Positions 31,977 through 39,340 of a DNA stretch of 39,340 bases are shown in pieces. The notes under the pieces are model-generated. The model saw only the letters and a list, made by a program, of their open reading frames with translations. It was not told where the DNA came from and searched no databases. Position numbers and translations under genes: made by a program. Within the stretch, counting starts at the first letter, position 1. Every line of letters begins with the position of its first letter. The DNA is from CAZZBK01 sp964652155 (lineage in GTDB: Bacteria > Planctomycetota > Planctomycetia > Pirellulales > PNKZ01). The DNA is taken from contig CAZZBK010000038.1 of the NCBI GenBank assembly GCA_964652155.1, positions 1-39,340 of the forward strand, in the 5' to 3' direction.

Positions 31977-33455
31977 CTAGGTCCAGCTTTTGCGTTCGCG
32001 CGAGCTGGGAATTTTCATCGCCTTGCGATACTTGGTGATCGTGCGACGCGCGACGGTCAGGCCATGCTTGCCCAACGCTTCGACCAAGTCATCGTCCGAC
32101 AACGGATGATGCTTGTCTTCCTTGTCGATGATTTCTTGCAGCTTGAGGCGGATCGTGTCCCAGGCAACCTCGTCGCCGTCGACATTCTTGGTGCCGCCGC
32201 CAAAAAATCGCTTCAGCGGAAAAATACCCCGCGGCGTTTGAATCCACTTGTCGTCCACCGCCCGGCTGACCGTCGTCACATGCACGCCGACCTTGTCGGC
32301 AATCTGTTGCATCTTGAGCGGCTCGATGTGCTCGGGCCCCTTGTTGAGGAACTCGGTCTGATGATCGATGATCGCCTGCGACACCTTGGTGAGCGTGTTG
32401 CGACGCTGCTCGATTGACTCGATCAGCCATTGGGCCGAGTTCAGCTTGCGCTTGATCCACTCTCGCGTTGCCTCGCTGGCGTCCCCTTGAGCGAGCATTT
32501 TGCGATACGTGGGGCTGATGAACAGCGTGGGCAGTTCACCGTCCTCAAGCCGCACCTTGTACTTGCCCCCTTCGACCACATCGAGAAACAAGTCGGGCGT
32601 GACGGTTTGGTTATGGACTTCGGCAAAGATCGCGCCTGGCTTGGGATTGAGCTTGCGCAGCTCATGCAGCGCCTCTTGAATTTGATCGAACGTGTATCCC
32701 GTCCGCTTTTGGATGACCGGGAGCCGATTGTGTTCCAGGTCTTCGAGGTGGTGCGTCACCAGCGATTTGACTTCCTCGTAGCAATGCATGCCGGGCATCA
32801 ATTGCAGCAGCAGGCATTCTTTTAAGTCGCGCGCGCCGACCCCCGCCGGGTCGAGCTTCTGCACCACGGAGAGCGCCCGATGGGCTTGCCCCATCGCCTC
32901 CGCTGGCGCGTTGGGGTCGATCAGGTCTTCCAATCGCGTGGTCAAATAGCCGCTCGTGTCCAGGCTGTAGACGATGCGCTCGGCCATTTCGCGCGTGGCG
33001 GCGTCGAGCCCGTACCAGCCGAGTTGCTCGATTAAATGGTCGGCCAGCGTTTGCGGCCGCGACTCCATGTTGGCCATCGCGTCGTGCTTGCGGTCCGACT
33101 CTTCGTCGAGTGCCGTGCTCGAAAGACGCGGCCGGTCGTCATAGCTATCCGACCACTCTTCGTTGTCGAGATTCTCCAGCCGCTCGAAATCGTCTTTGTT
33201 CTCGTGCGCGTTGTCGACAACCAGTTCGCGTTCCTCGGTCGTCGGCGCGTCGGGGTTCTCGCGAACTTCGGTCTCATCTGGCAAGTCGGGGTCGCTCTCG
33301 ACCATCTCGAGCACGGGGTTCTCTTGCAGTTCCTGCTCGATCCGCTCCTGCAGGGCCATCAGCGGCAGTTGTAATATTTCCATCGACTGAATCATGCGCG
33401 GCGCAAGCACTTGCTTTTGCGCCATTCGCATTTCTTGTCCGAAACTCAGTCGCAT
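31977..33455 (-). CDS. rpoN: RNA polymerase sigma-54 factor RpoN
   Basis: 492 aa. Sigma-54 directs polymerase to -24/-12 promoters opened by enhancer-binding ATPases. Region I at the N-terminus is Gln/Leu-rich (SFGQEMRMAQKQVLAPRMIQ, then SMEILQLPLMALQERIEQEL). Region II is a long acidic stretch (about residues 55-110). The core-binding region follows, then the DNA-binding part. The HTH reads KMQQIADKVGVHVTTVSRAV. The RpoN box is ARRTITKYR at 469-477, close to the C-terminus as usual. The ATG at 33455 is chosen because it starts Region I; a longer frame to 33560 would overlap the 3' end of recR. AGGA lies 10 bases upstream. Lies 52 bases after recR, so co-transcription is likely. Confidence 0.95.
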   Translation of the reverse strand: MRLSFGQEMRMAQKQVLAPRMIQSMEILQLPLMALQERIEQELQENPVLEMVESDPDLPDETEVRENPDAPTTEERELVVDNAHENKDDFERLENLDNEEWSDSYDDRPRLSSTALDEESDRKHDAMANMESRPQTLADHLIEQLGWYGLDAATREMAERIVYSLDTSGYLTTRLEDLIDPNAPAEAMGQAHRALSVVQKLDPAGVGARDLKECLLLQLMPGMHCYEEVKSLVTHHLEDLEHNRLPVIQKRTGYTFDQIQEALHELRKLNPKPGAIFAEVHNQTVTPDLFLDVVEGGKYKVRLEDGELPTLFISPTYRKMLAQGDASEATREWIKRKLNSAQWLIESIEQRRNTLTKVSQAIIDHQTEFLNKGPEHIEPLKMQQIADKVGVHVTTVSRAVDDKWIQTPRGIFPLKRFFGGGTKNVDGDEVAWDTIRLKLQEIIDKEDKHHPLSDDDLVEALGKHGLTVARRTITKYRKAMKIPSSRERKSWT

Positions 33456-33507
33456 GATGGGTGTGTCCTGGGAGTAAAGCCGTGCGTCGCCGCGCGGCAC
33501 CAAACGT

Positions 33508-34107
33508 TCAAAACTTTTGTCGGCCCGCCAAGGCGTCGGCCAAAATTTCCTTGTTAGCAAATTCTAGCACGCTGCCGGTCGTTAGCCCCCGCGCCAGCCG
33601 GGTCATTTCGACCCCCAACGGCATGAGCAGGTTCGAGATATACAGGGCCGTCCCATCCCCTTCGAGCGTCGGATTGGTCGCCATGACCACCTCGCGAAAG
33701 CCGCCCGTGCGGACCCGCTCGACGAGCGCGTCGATGGTGAGCTGATCGGGGCCCACGCCCTCGAGCGGAGCAATGCGGCCCAGCAGCACGTGATAGAGCC
33801 CCTTGTACGTGCCGGGCTGCTCAAGCGCAATCACGTCGCGCGGCTGCTCAACGACACACAGCAGCGACCGATCGCGGCGCGGGTCGCTACAGACGGTGCA
33901 TTCGTCACCTTCGGCCAAATTAAAACAATGCTTACAATGGTGGACGTTTTCCTTGACCGCTCGAATCGCCTCGGCCAGCGCCAAGGCTTCGGTCTGATGC
34001 ACGCGCAAAATGTGGTACGTGAGCCGCTCGGCCGACTTCTTGCCAATGCCGGGCAACTTGGCAAATTCGTCGACCAATCGGGTTACCGATTCAGACAGTT
34101 GGGCCAC
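33508..34107 (-). CDS. recR: Recombination protein RecR
   Basis: 199 aa, the exact family length. RecR forms a DNA clamp with RecO (1930-2685) to load RecA. The helix-hairpin-helix block is LPGIGKKSAERLTYHIL (18-34). A zinc finger has Cys58, Cys61, Cys70 and Cys73. The Toprim domain begins at LLCVVEQPRDVIALEQPG and continues through VVMATNPTLEGDGTALYI. The start is the ATG at 34107. It lies 79 bases after dnaX. The ybaB/ebfC gene that sits between dnaX and recR in many bacteria is missing; 79 bases cannot encode it. Confidence 0.96.
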   Translation of the reverse strand: MAQLSESVTRLVDEFAKLPGIGKKSAERLTYHILRVHQTEALALAEAIRAVKENVHHCKHCFNLAEGDECTVCSDPRRDRSLLCVVEQPRDVIALEQPGTYKGLYHVLLGRIAPLEGVGPDQLTIDALVERVRTGGFREVVMATNPTLEGDGTALYISNLLMPLGVEMTRLARGLTTGSVLEFANKEILADALAGRQKF

Positions 34108-34186
34108 GCTCGTGTCGCTCCTTCGCAGACGGGTCGGCCCGGTCTTGCCGCCCCGTCGAGGCTAAGTGGCCACTCAAGCGACCCGA

Positions 34187-35935
34187 TTAGCTGCCAGGGC
34201 GTATAGGCCGAGCATGAAACAACTCCATGGCCCGTTTGACAAACGGTTCTTGGAGCTTCTCGTAAAAATTGTCCCGGGCGGACTTGGCGGCCGATTGCGG
34301 CTCGGTTGTCGGGCTGCCAGAGCCAGGCGCGTCCGGTATTAACTCAAATTCCACCTTGAGCTTAGCGCCGCAAACCGCCTGAACGGCCTGCTCGATCGAA
34401 GAGAGGATTTCAGGCTTTTCGCAGTATCGCTTCCAGAAAGTATACTGCTGCTGGTAACGAACGACCAGCCGGTTAGGCGCGCAAATTGCAGGACTCTCCG
34501 CCAAGCCGGCCCGCTGAGCCGTCATATCGTCCATGCGGGCCACGGCTTGCTGCCAAATTTTGGCCGCGTCGGCCGGGTCAACCGCTCGGTCAACGACCTC
34601 CGACTGCGGTGGAGCAGCCGTCTCGGCGACCGGCGCGAGGGCGGGCCTGCTCGATGTCGTAGCGGCCGGCGAATTTACCCCGGGCGCTGATTCAACGTTT
34701 TTTTTTACAGCCGAATCGCTCAACGATCGCACCGCGACGGCTGGGGCCGTGAGCGCGGGGGGCTGACCATCACTCAACTGTGCGATGATCGCGCCGAGTT
34801 GCACGAGGTCTTCCAATCGACAAATCCGCACGATCGCCATCTCGGCCAGCGTGCGGCCGTGCGTGCTGCTCCGCATCCGCGCCAGGGCGGTCTCGACGAT
34901 CTGCATCGCGGCGAGGATCGCATCGACACCCAAGTGATCGGCCGCCTGCCGCATCATGTCGCGCGACGCGGACGCCACGTACATGAGCGCATCGGCCTCA
35001 ATGCCCACGACCGACACCAGCAAGTCACGGAAATAGCCCAGCAGTTGATCCATGAGTTGGCCGATGTCGACACCGTCAGCGCACGCGCGATCGATCAATT
35101 GCAAGCCGGTCTTGGCATCGCGTTGCACGACCGCGCGCACCAGTTCGATCAGTCGTTCGTCGCCGGCCGTGCCGAGCAACCGATGGATATCGGCGACGGT
35201 GATCTTTTTCTCGCAGCAGCTCAGCAACTGTTCGAGCAGCGATTGGCTGTCGCGCATTGAGCCCGCCGCGCGACGCGCGATGATCTCGAGCGCCTCGGGT
35301 TCGGCCTCGACCCCCTCGGTCTCAACGATCTGCTGCAAACGCTGCCGAATCGACGTGGGCCGTATGCCGGCAAAGTCGAACCGCTGACAGCGCGACAGGA
35401 TCGTGATCGGGATTTTTTCGACTTCGGTCGTGCAGAAGATAAACTTCACATGCTCGGGCGGCTCTTCGAGCGTCTTGAGCAAGGCATTGAACGCCTCGCG
35501 CGTGAGCATGTGGACTTCGTCGATGATGTAGATTTTGAATCGCGCGCGGCTTGGCCGGACGTTGACCTTCTGGCGCAGTTCGCGAATTTCGTCGATGCCG
35601 CGATTGCTCGCGCCGTCGATCTCGAGCACGTCGACATCGTCGCCGCTGCTGATGCTTTGGCAGATGTCGCACTCGTTGCACGGCGCGGGGCTGGGCCCTT
35701 TTTCGCAGTTGAGTGCCTTGGCCAGAATGCGAGCCGACGAGGTCTTGCCGACCCCGCGAGCTCCGGTGAACAGATAGGCATGACCGACCCGATGGGTGGT
35801 GATCGCGCCGCTGAGCGCCTGGGCAACGTGTTCTTGACCGATCAGTTCGGTGAACGTCTGCGGACGATAACGCCGCGCGACGACGACGTATTCGCCTTCC
35901 CGTTCTTTCGCAGCGGCGGTCTCTTCAGGTGCCAT
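34187..35935 (-). CDS. dnaX: DNA polymerase III subunit gamma/tau DnaX
   Basis: 582 aa. DnaX is the ATPase of the clamp loader and, as tau, ties the polymerases to the helicase. Residues 20-38 (ARRYRPQTFTELIGQEHVA) are the family start. Walker A is GARGVGKTS (58-66, Lys64), followed by a four-Cys zinc site with Cys77, Cys86, Cys89 and Cys92. Further motifs are IYIIDEVHMLTREAFNALLK and FIFCTTEVEKIPITILSRCQ. Domain III ends near residue 370. A Pro/Ala/Ser linker (about 385-460) leads to the tau-type C-terminus (residues 490-582). Codons 410-413 read through nine consecutive A (34706-34698). A shift of one base either way meets an early stop, as expected for a slippage-made gamma form. The SRP RNA gene lies upstream on the same strand. 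Confidence 0.95.
   Translation of the reverse strand: MAPEETAAAKEREGEYVVVARRYRPQTFTELIGQEHVAQALSGAITTHRVGHAYLFTGARGVGKTSSARILAKALNCEKGPSPAPCNECDICQSISSGDDVDVLEIDGASNRGIDEIRELRQKVNVRPSRARFKIYIIDEVHMLTREAFNALLKTLEEPPEHVKFIFCTTEVEKIPITILSRCQRFDFAGIRPTSIRQRLQQIVETEGVEAEPEALEIIARRAAGSMRDSQSLLEQLLSCCEKKITVADIHRLLGTAGDERLIELVRAVVQRDAKTGLQLIDRACADGVDIGQLMDQLLGYFRDLLVSVVGIEADALMYVASASRDMMRQAADHLGVDAILAAMQIVETALARMRSSTHGRTLAEMAIVRICRLEDLVQLGAIIAQLSDGQPPALTAPAVAVRSLSDSAVKKNVESAPGVNSPAATTSSRPALAPVAETAAPPQSEVVDRAVDPADAAKIWQQAVARMDDMTAQRAGLAESPAICAPNRLVVRYQQQYTFWKRYCEKPEILSSIEQAVQAVCGAKLKVEFELIPDAPGSGSPTTEPQSAAKSARDNFYEKLQEPFVKRAMELFHARPIRPGS
34698..34706 (-). promoter_or_regulatory. A9 slippery run in dnaX
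   Basis: Nine consecutive A on the coding strand within codons 410-413 (GTA AAA AAA AAC). With an extra A, or after a -1 ribosomal shift, the frame meets CGT TGA at once. With one A fewer it ends at TAA seven codons after the run. Gamma-like products of about 414-419 aa would result. Confidence 0.55.
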
Positions 35936-36026
35936 GGCCAGCCGTGAACCGTACTCCGTTGTCGGTCGATCGCCTCGGGTATTGATGGCCCCTCGCCCAC
36001 AGCGGGGAACAGGAGGGACCTCAATT

Positions 36027-36154
36027 GCAATTTCTCGGCCGCCGATGAGAGGCCCGCCGCACGAAGAGCGAGCTGCTTATGGCTGCTGGATTTCTCCCCT
36101 GACCCGGTTCACAGAGCCCCACCGCGGGGGCCTCTCATCGGCAGCCGAGATTGC
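36027..36154 (-). ncRNA. ffs: Signal recognition particle RNA (4.5S, small type)
   Basis: On the minus strand the apical part reads GTGAACCGGGTCAG, GGGA, GAAA, TCC, AGCAGCCATAAGC (about 36112-36073). It shows the SRP domain IV features: GGTCAG opposite AGCAGCC forms the symmetric internal loop, closed by a short stem and a GNRA tetraloop (GAAA). Long arms pair around it: GCCGATGAGAGGCC with GGCCTCTCATCGGC, then outward GCAATCTCGGC with GCCGAGAAATTGC. The hairpin of about 128 bases is on the longer side for the small bacterial type; the ends are judged from pairing only. The place upstream of dnaX on the same strand is the common bacterial order. No Alu domain is visible. Confidence 0.88.
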
Positions 36155-36503
36155 GAATGCCTAAGCCCCCTAAATTTACCCGCTAGAGGCGGTGATGGGA
36201 AGTAGGCGAGGCCGCAGGGAAATGTCAGATTCTCAGATGAATGCCAACCGCGCGATGTGGGTCCCCAGATGAGATTGCCCCTCCAACGTGTGCCGTTAGC
36301 AGGTGACTCACACGGTAAACGAACCGGTTCTATCAACTGCGGATTATTGCCGCAAAAAACGCCAGGAATCGAAAAAGTGCGAGAAACGCCACGAAAGCTA
36401 GCAGGCGTGGACTGAATTCGTTTCTTTGCACTGTTTTGAGTTTTTTGCGGCCATTCTTGCATCCAATGCAGTCGTTACTCAGTGCGTTTACAGTTTGAGT
36501 TGA
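36155..36503. other. Intergenic region upstream of the SRP RNA gene
   Basis: 349 bases between the SRP RNA and the stop of the next minus-strand gene. It must hold the SRP RNA promoter. A TAAATT element (minus strand, about 36176-36171) is a possible -10 box, which I do not regard as secure. A 5-bp hairpin (TGCGG...CCGCA) near 36338-36354 is too weak to call. Confidence 0.35.
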
Positions 36504-37592
36504 TTAGTGAACCAAGAACAGGCCACCGATCAGACCCGTCTCGTAAATCGCGCCGCGCAAGCTCAGCGGCACGCCAGGAAGATGATACGGGGCGCAACTG
36601 CCCGGTCGGTAGTAACCCAGCGTGTAGACGCACTCGTTTGGCGCTTCGAGCCCCATTTTGTAAGGCAACAGCGGCACCGAGACAAAGAAGTGGGCTGCCG
36701 ACGCGATGGGTTGAATGACCGGCGGCAGAGCGTGGCCATAGCGTTCCAATCGAGATTCTTCAAAGTACAGCGGAAGGTGAGCGAGATTCGTGGCCCGCCA
36801 AGAATAGGTGAGCGGTTCAAATTGTCGCCGCTGATAGCGTTCGTCCCCCAGTCCACACTCGGGCGGGAACTCGCCTGGCTCGGCGGCTGACTTGTTCGTG
36901 ATCGCTTGGATTCGCTTGAGCTTGAGCCGCTCTTTATCGCAGTCGATTGTCAGCGATTGCCCCTCGATCGACAGCGCGTCGTCGGCCGGGAGCGGACGAC
37001 GCGGCGCGGCGGGCTGACTGGTCATCGAGATCGGGCTGGCCGGCAGCAGGCTCGGCGCGCCGAGTTCCGCTTCTCCCTGATACGCTGTACGCACGACCGG
37101 CGCGGGTTTAGCCTGCGTTAGCGAGGCTTGCGCGTCGGCTGATCGCGCCGACCGCCATTGAAGTGAAGAAGGTGCGGAGTGCAGGCGGGGTACCGACGAA
37201 ACGATGCTCGGAGTCGATTCGCTCGGGACGCCGTTGGGAGTTGTTGAACGTCTCCAGGCTGAGTCCCCCGCGCTGGCGCGCGGCGATGAGATTGACTCGG
37301 CCGCGCTCGTCGAAACATCGAGGGGAGACTTAGAACGAGACCATTGCGTGCCGCCGGTCGGAGCGTCGGCGGCGTCGGCCCAAGCAGCCCAAACGCTCGA
37401 GAGGATGATGAAGATTGCGAAGATGCCGATCCAGGTTAGCCAAGACCAAGACGCATGGCGCGCCGCCGAGTGTTCCGCGACGTGCCAGGTGACGGCCCGC
37501 GCGGCGCGGCGCGCGTGCTGCTCACGAATGATCGCCGGATGAAAACTCCGACGTGGTGTAATTCGGTGCTTCCTGCGTAATGGAAATGTCAT
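36504..37592 (-). CDS. Membrane-anchored protein of unknown function
   Basis: 362 aa. The N-terminus is strongly basic (MTFPLRRKHRITPRRSFHPA, then REQHARRAARAV). One transmembrane segment follows (WLTWIGIFAIFIILSSVWAA, about residues 50-70). About 130 residues of Ser/Ala/Pro-rich linker lead to a conserved-looking C-terminal domain of about 120 residues. That domain reads LYFEESRLERYGHALPPVIQ, then VPLLPYKMGLEAPNECVYTL and GYYRPGSCAPYHLPGVPLSL. Similar 'YFEE.LERYGH...LGYYRPG.C' domains occur in planctomycete proteins of unknown function, as far as I recall; I cannot name a family. The ATG at 37592 overlaps guaB by 71 bases; no better in-frame start is visible. Confidence 0.6.
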   Translation of the reverse strand: MTFPLRRKHRITPRRSFHPAIIREQHARRAARAVTWHVAEHSAARHASWSWLTWIGIFAIFIILSSVWAAWADAADAPTGGTQWSRSKSPLDVSTSAAESISSPRASAGDSAWRRSTTPNGVPSESTPSIVSSVPRLHSAPSSLQWRSARSADAQASLTQAKPAPVVRTAYQGEAELGAPSLLPASPISMTSQPAAPRRPLPADDALSIEGQSLTIDCDKERLKLKRIQAITNKSAAEPGEFPPECGLGDERYQRRQFEPLTYSWRATNLAHLPLYFEESRLERYGHALPPVIQPIASAAHFFVSVPLLPYKMGLEAPNECVYTLGYYRPGSCAPYHLPGVPLSLRGAIYETGLIGGLFLVH

Positions 37593-39009
37593 GAGGATGG
37601 CTTTCTCGCACGCTGGCGGCAGAGACCTGAATAAACCGGCTTTGCGTCCGCAGCTGATCGATGTTGCGCGCCCCGACATAGCCCATGCCGGCCCGCAACC
37701 CGCCAACCAACTGATAGACGAACGGCCCCAGAGGTCCACGGAAGGGAACACGCCCTTCCACGCCCTCGGGCACCAACTTGTTCGATCCGCGTTCCTTGCT
37801 TGTCGATTGTCGGTAACGTTCGCTCGAGCCTTTGACCATCGCCCCCATCGAGCCCATGCCGCGATAGGTTTTGAAGGTCCGTCCTTGGTAGAGGATCTGA
37901 TCGCCGGGACTTTCGAGCAATCCGGCAAACAACCCTCCGATCATCACGCAATGCGCACCGGCCGCGATGGCCTTGGTCATGTCGCCCGAGTACCGAATAC
38001 CGCCGTCGGCGATCACCGAGACTCCCGCGTCACGAGCCTCCTGAGCCGCATTCCACACGGCGGTGATTTGCGGCACACCCACTCCGCTGATCACGCGCGT
38101 CGTGCAGATCGAGCCCGGCCCGATCCCGACCTTCACGGCGTCGGCACCGGCGCGGATCAAGTCGCGAGCGCCTTCGCGCGTGGCGATATTACCCGCCACG
38201 ACGTCGACGTCGAATCGCTGCTTGATCTGCTTGACCGTCTCGACCACGTTCGAAGAGTGCCCGTGCGCGCTATCGACCACAACCAAGTCGACCCCGCGTG
38301 ATAGCAGGCTCTCGACCCGATCGAGTTCGAACACGCCAACCGCGGCACCGGCACGCAATCTTCCCTGACGATCCTTGCAGGCGTTCGGGAAGCGGCGCAT
38401 CTTGTCGATGTCTTTGATCGTGATGAGTCCGGTCAGGCAGTATTTTTCGTCCACCAGCAAAAGTTTCTCGACTTTATTTGCCGTTAAAATCTTCTCAGCC
38501 TCTTCTAACGTCACATTTCCCGTAGCCGTCACGAGGTGATTCTTCGTCATCACCTCAGACACCCTAAGGTCCTCACTCTCCAGAAACCGCATATCTCGCC
38601 TGGTTAAGATTCCGATCAGCTTGCTTCCCTCGCCTGTGATGGGGATGCCCGACACGTTGTGCTGCGCCATCACCTCTCGGGCGCGGCGGACGGTGACATC
38701 GGCAGATAGCGTCACGGGATCAGCAATGATGCCGTTGGCCGACCGCTTGACCTTGTCGACCTCTTCGGTCTGACGTTCGATCGACATATTCTTATGAATG
38801 ATGCCGATGCCCCCTTCCTGAGCCAGGGCGATCGCCATCTCGGCTTCGGTCACGGTGTCCATCGGGGCCGATAGCAGGGGGATGTTCAATTCGATGCGCC
38901 GCGTGAGCCGGGTGCGGACGTCGCAGTCGGAAGGGACGACCTCGCTAAAGGCGGGTTCGAGCAGGATGTCGTCGAACGTGATTCCCTGATAGGCGATTTT
39001 CTGGTCCAT
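37522..39009 (-). CDS. guaB: Inosine-5'-monophosphate dehydrogenase GuaB
   Basis: 495 aa, the family norm. IMPDH converts IMP to XMP with NAD+, the committed step to GMP. The N-terminal barrel start is GITFDDILLEPAFSEVVPSD. Two CBS domains occupy about residues 95-215 (NVSGIPITGEGSKLIGILTR and LLLVDEKYCLTGLITIKDID). The catalytic Cys302 lies in GPGSICTTRVISGVGVPQ. Further blocks are VIADGGIRYSGDMTKAIAAG, GAHCVMIGGLFAG and YRGMGSMGAM. The C-terminal RESHPHDISITQEAPNY is typical. The ATG at 39009 is the natural start. All active-site blocks are intact. Confidence 0.97.
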   Translation of the reverse strand: MDQKIAYQGITFDDILLEPAFSEVVPSDCDVRTRLTRRIELNIPLLSAPMDTVTEAEMAIALAQEGGIGIIHKNMSIERQTEEVDKVKRSANGIIADPVTLSADVTVRRAREVMAQHNVSGIPITGEGSKLIGILTRRDMRFLESEDLRVSEVMTKNHLVTATGNVTLEEAEKILTANKVEKLLLVDEKYCLTGLITIKDIDKMRRFPNACKDRQGRLRAGAAVGVFELDRVESLLSRGVDLVVVDSAHGHSSNVVETVKQIKQRFDVDVVAGNIATREGARDLIRAGADAVKVGIGPGSICTTRVISGVGVPQITAVWNAAQEARDAGVSVIADGGIRYSGDMTKAIAAGAHCVMIGGLFAGLLESPGDQILYQGRTFKTYRGMGSMGAMVKGSSERYRQSTSKERGSNKLVPEGVEGRVPFRGPLGPFVYQLVGGLRAGMGYVGARNIDQLRTQSRFIQVSAASVRESHPHDISITQEAPNYTTSEFSSGDHS

Positions 39010-39137
39010 CGGCGGCGTCCTCGTGTGGGCCGTTCGGGCGGTAATCCGGCATTATCGCGCCAAATGCGTCCTTGGCAACAGGCCCACGGATGGGAAAAAC
39101 AGCTGTGGGTGCCACGAATACTCGAAGAGCATGGGTC

Positions 39138-39170
39138 GAGTGGCTGGCGGTTTGCTTCAGCAAACCCGGG
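39138..39170 (+). repeat. Single REP-like arm
   Basis: GAGTGGCTGGCGGTTTGC, four bases, then GCAAACCCGGG. It matches one arm of the REPIN-like element but has no inverted partner of its own. It abuts the 5' flank of copy C. Confidence 0.75.
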
Positions 39171-39340
39171 GTGTGAGCATCTTCAAAGTTGGTCAATCAT
39201 AGGATCTGGCATCAGGGCATCATTCAGCGGGTGGCTGGCGGTTTGCGTCTGCAAACCCCGGCTCACTTCGAGGCGGTGTCACATGTCGCTCGCCGGGGTT
39301 TGCTTCGCAAACCGCCAGCCACCCAGTACGGTGACGCTCA
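39170..39340 (+). repeat. REPIN-like repeat, copy C (reaches window end)
   Basis: The core at 39229-39324 is 96 bases and matches copy A with a single substitution in the spacer. The roughly 60-base 5' flank from GTGTGAGCATCTTC is also nearly identical to that of copy A, with one substitution and an indel. The 3' flank is cut by the window end. Confidence 0.85.

Noticed and set aside
36027..36154. Long inverted repeat as the end of a mobile element
   Set aside because: The loop holds the SRP domain IV signature and the place is upstream of dnaX, so it is the SRP RNA stem.

Overview
The window reads as a chromosomal segment of a planctomycete, most likely from the Pirellulales. It is GC-rich. 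It carries the family markers of that phylum: DUF1549/DUF1553 (planctomycete cytochrome-like) proteins, a DUF1501 protein, a pre-peptidase C-terminal domain (PPC) protein, a secreted sulfatase, Gfo/Idh/MocA oxidoreductases with Tat signals, and a 20-residue Lys/Ala peptide. Nothing suggests a plasmid, prophage, CRISPR array or complete insertion sequence. Phylum assignment is an inference from family content, not from a marker alignment.

Layout. 1-3921 (minus strand): lptE- and bamD-like outer-membrane assembly lipoproteins, recO, ybeY and a SAM methyltransferase. 4150-4308 (plus): a tiny Lys-rich peptide with a perfect Shine-Dalgarno and its own terminator. 4571-9331 (plus): a DUF1549/DUF1553 protein and a PPC protein. 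9332-9885: a repeat-rich gap. 9886-14626 (minus): sulfatase, Wza-like polysaccharide export protein, TPR lipoprotein and a small TPR protein. 14955-18235 (plus): lpxA, an OsmC-family protein and a TPR/GT41 glycosyltransferase. 18237-23552 (minus): a small unknown protein, a prepilin peptidase, a sugar isomerase, a Gfo/Idh/MocA oxidoreductase and a DoxX-like membrane protein, the last four tightly packed. 23987-25057 (plus): a secreted glycosidase-like beta-propeller. 25058-25655: repeats plus a candidate small RNA. 25656-31934 (plus): mfd, a parvulin-type prolyl isomerase and a DUF1501 protein. 31977-39009 (minus): rpoN, recR, dnaX, the SRP RNA gene, a membrane-anchored unknown protein and guaB. 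39010-39340: repeats.

How the genes fit together. lptE, bamD and lpxA point to an LPS-bearing, diderm envelope. The export protein and its TPR lipoprotein look like an exopolysaccharide outlet. The sulfatase, glycosidase-like protein, sugar isomerase and Gfo/Idh oxidoreductase fit the sulfated-polysaccharide degrading lifestyle known for the group. recO, recR, mfd and dnaX are replication and repair housekeeping genes.

The signals most worth following up are: (1) an unannotated two-hairpin minus-strand small-RNA candidate with identical C-rich loops and a U8 terminator at about 25113-25188; (2) an A9 run in dnaX at the tau/gamma linker, where a slip of one base either way meets a stop within a few codons; (3) a REPIN-like family of paired inverted palindromes in three copies, with no mobilising gene in view; and (4) the SRP RNA hidden in what first looks like an inverted repeat upstream of dnaX.
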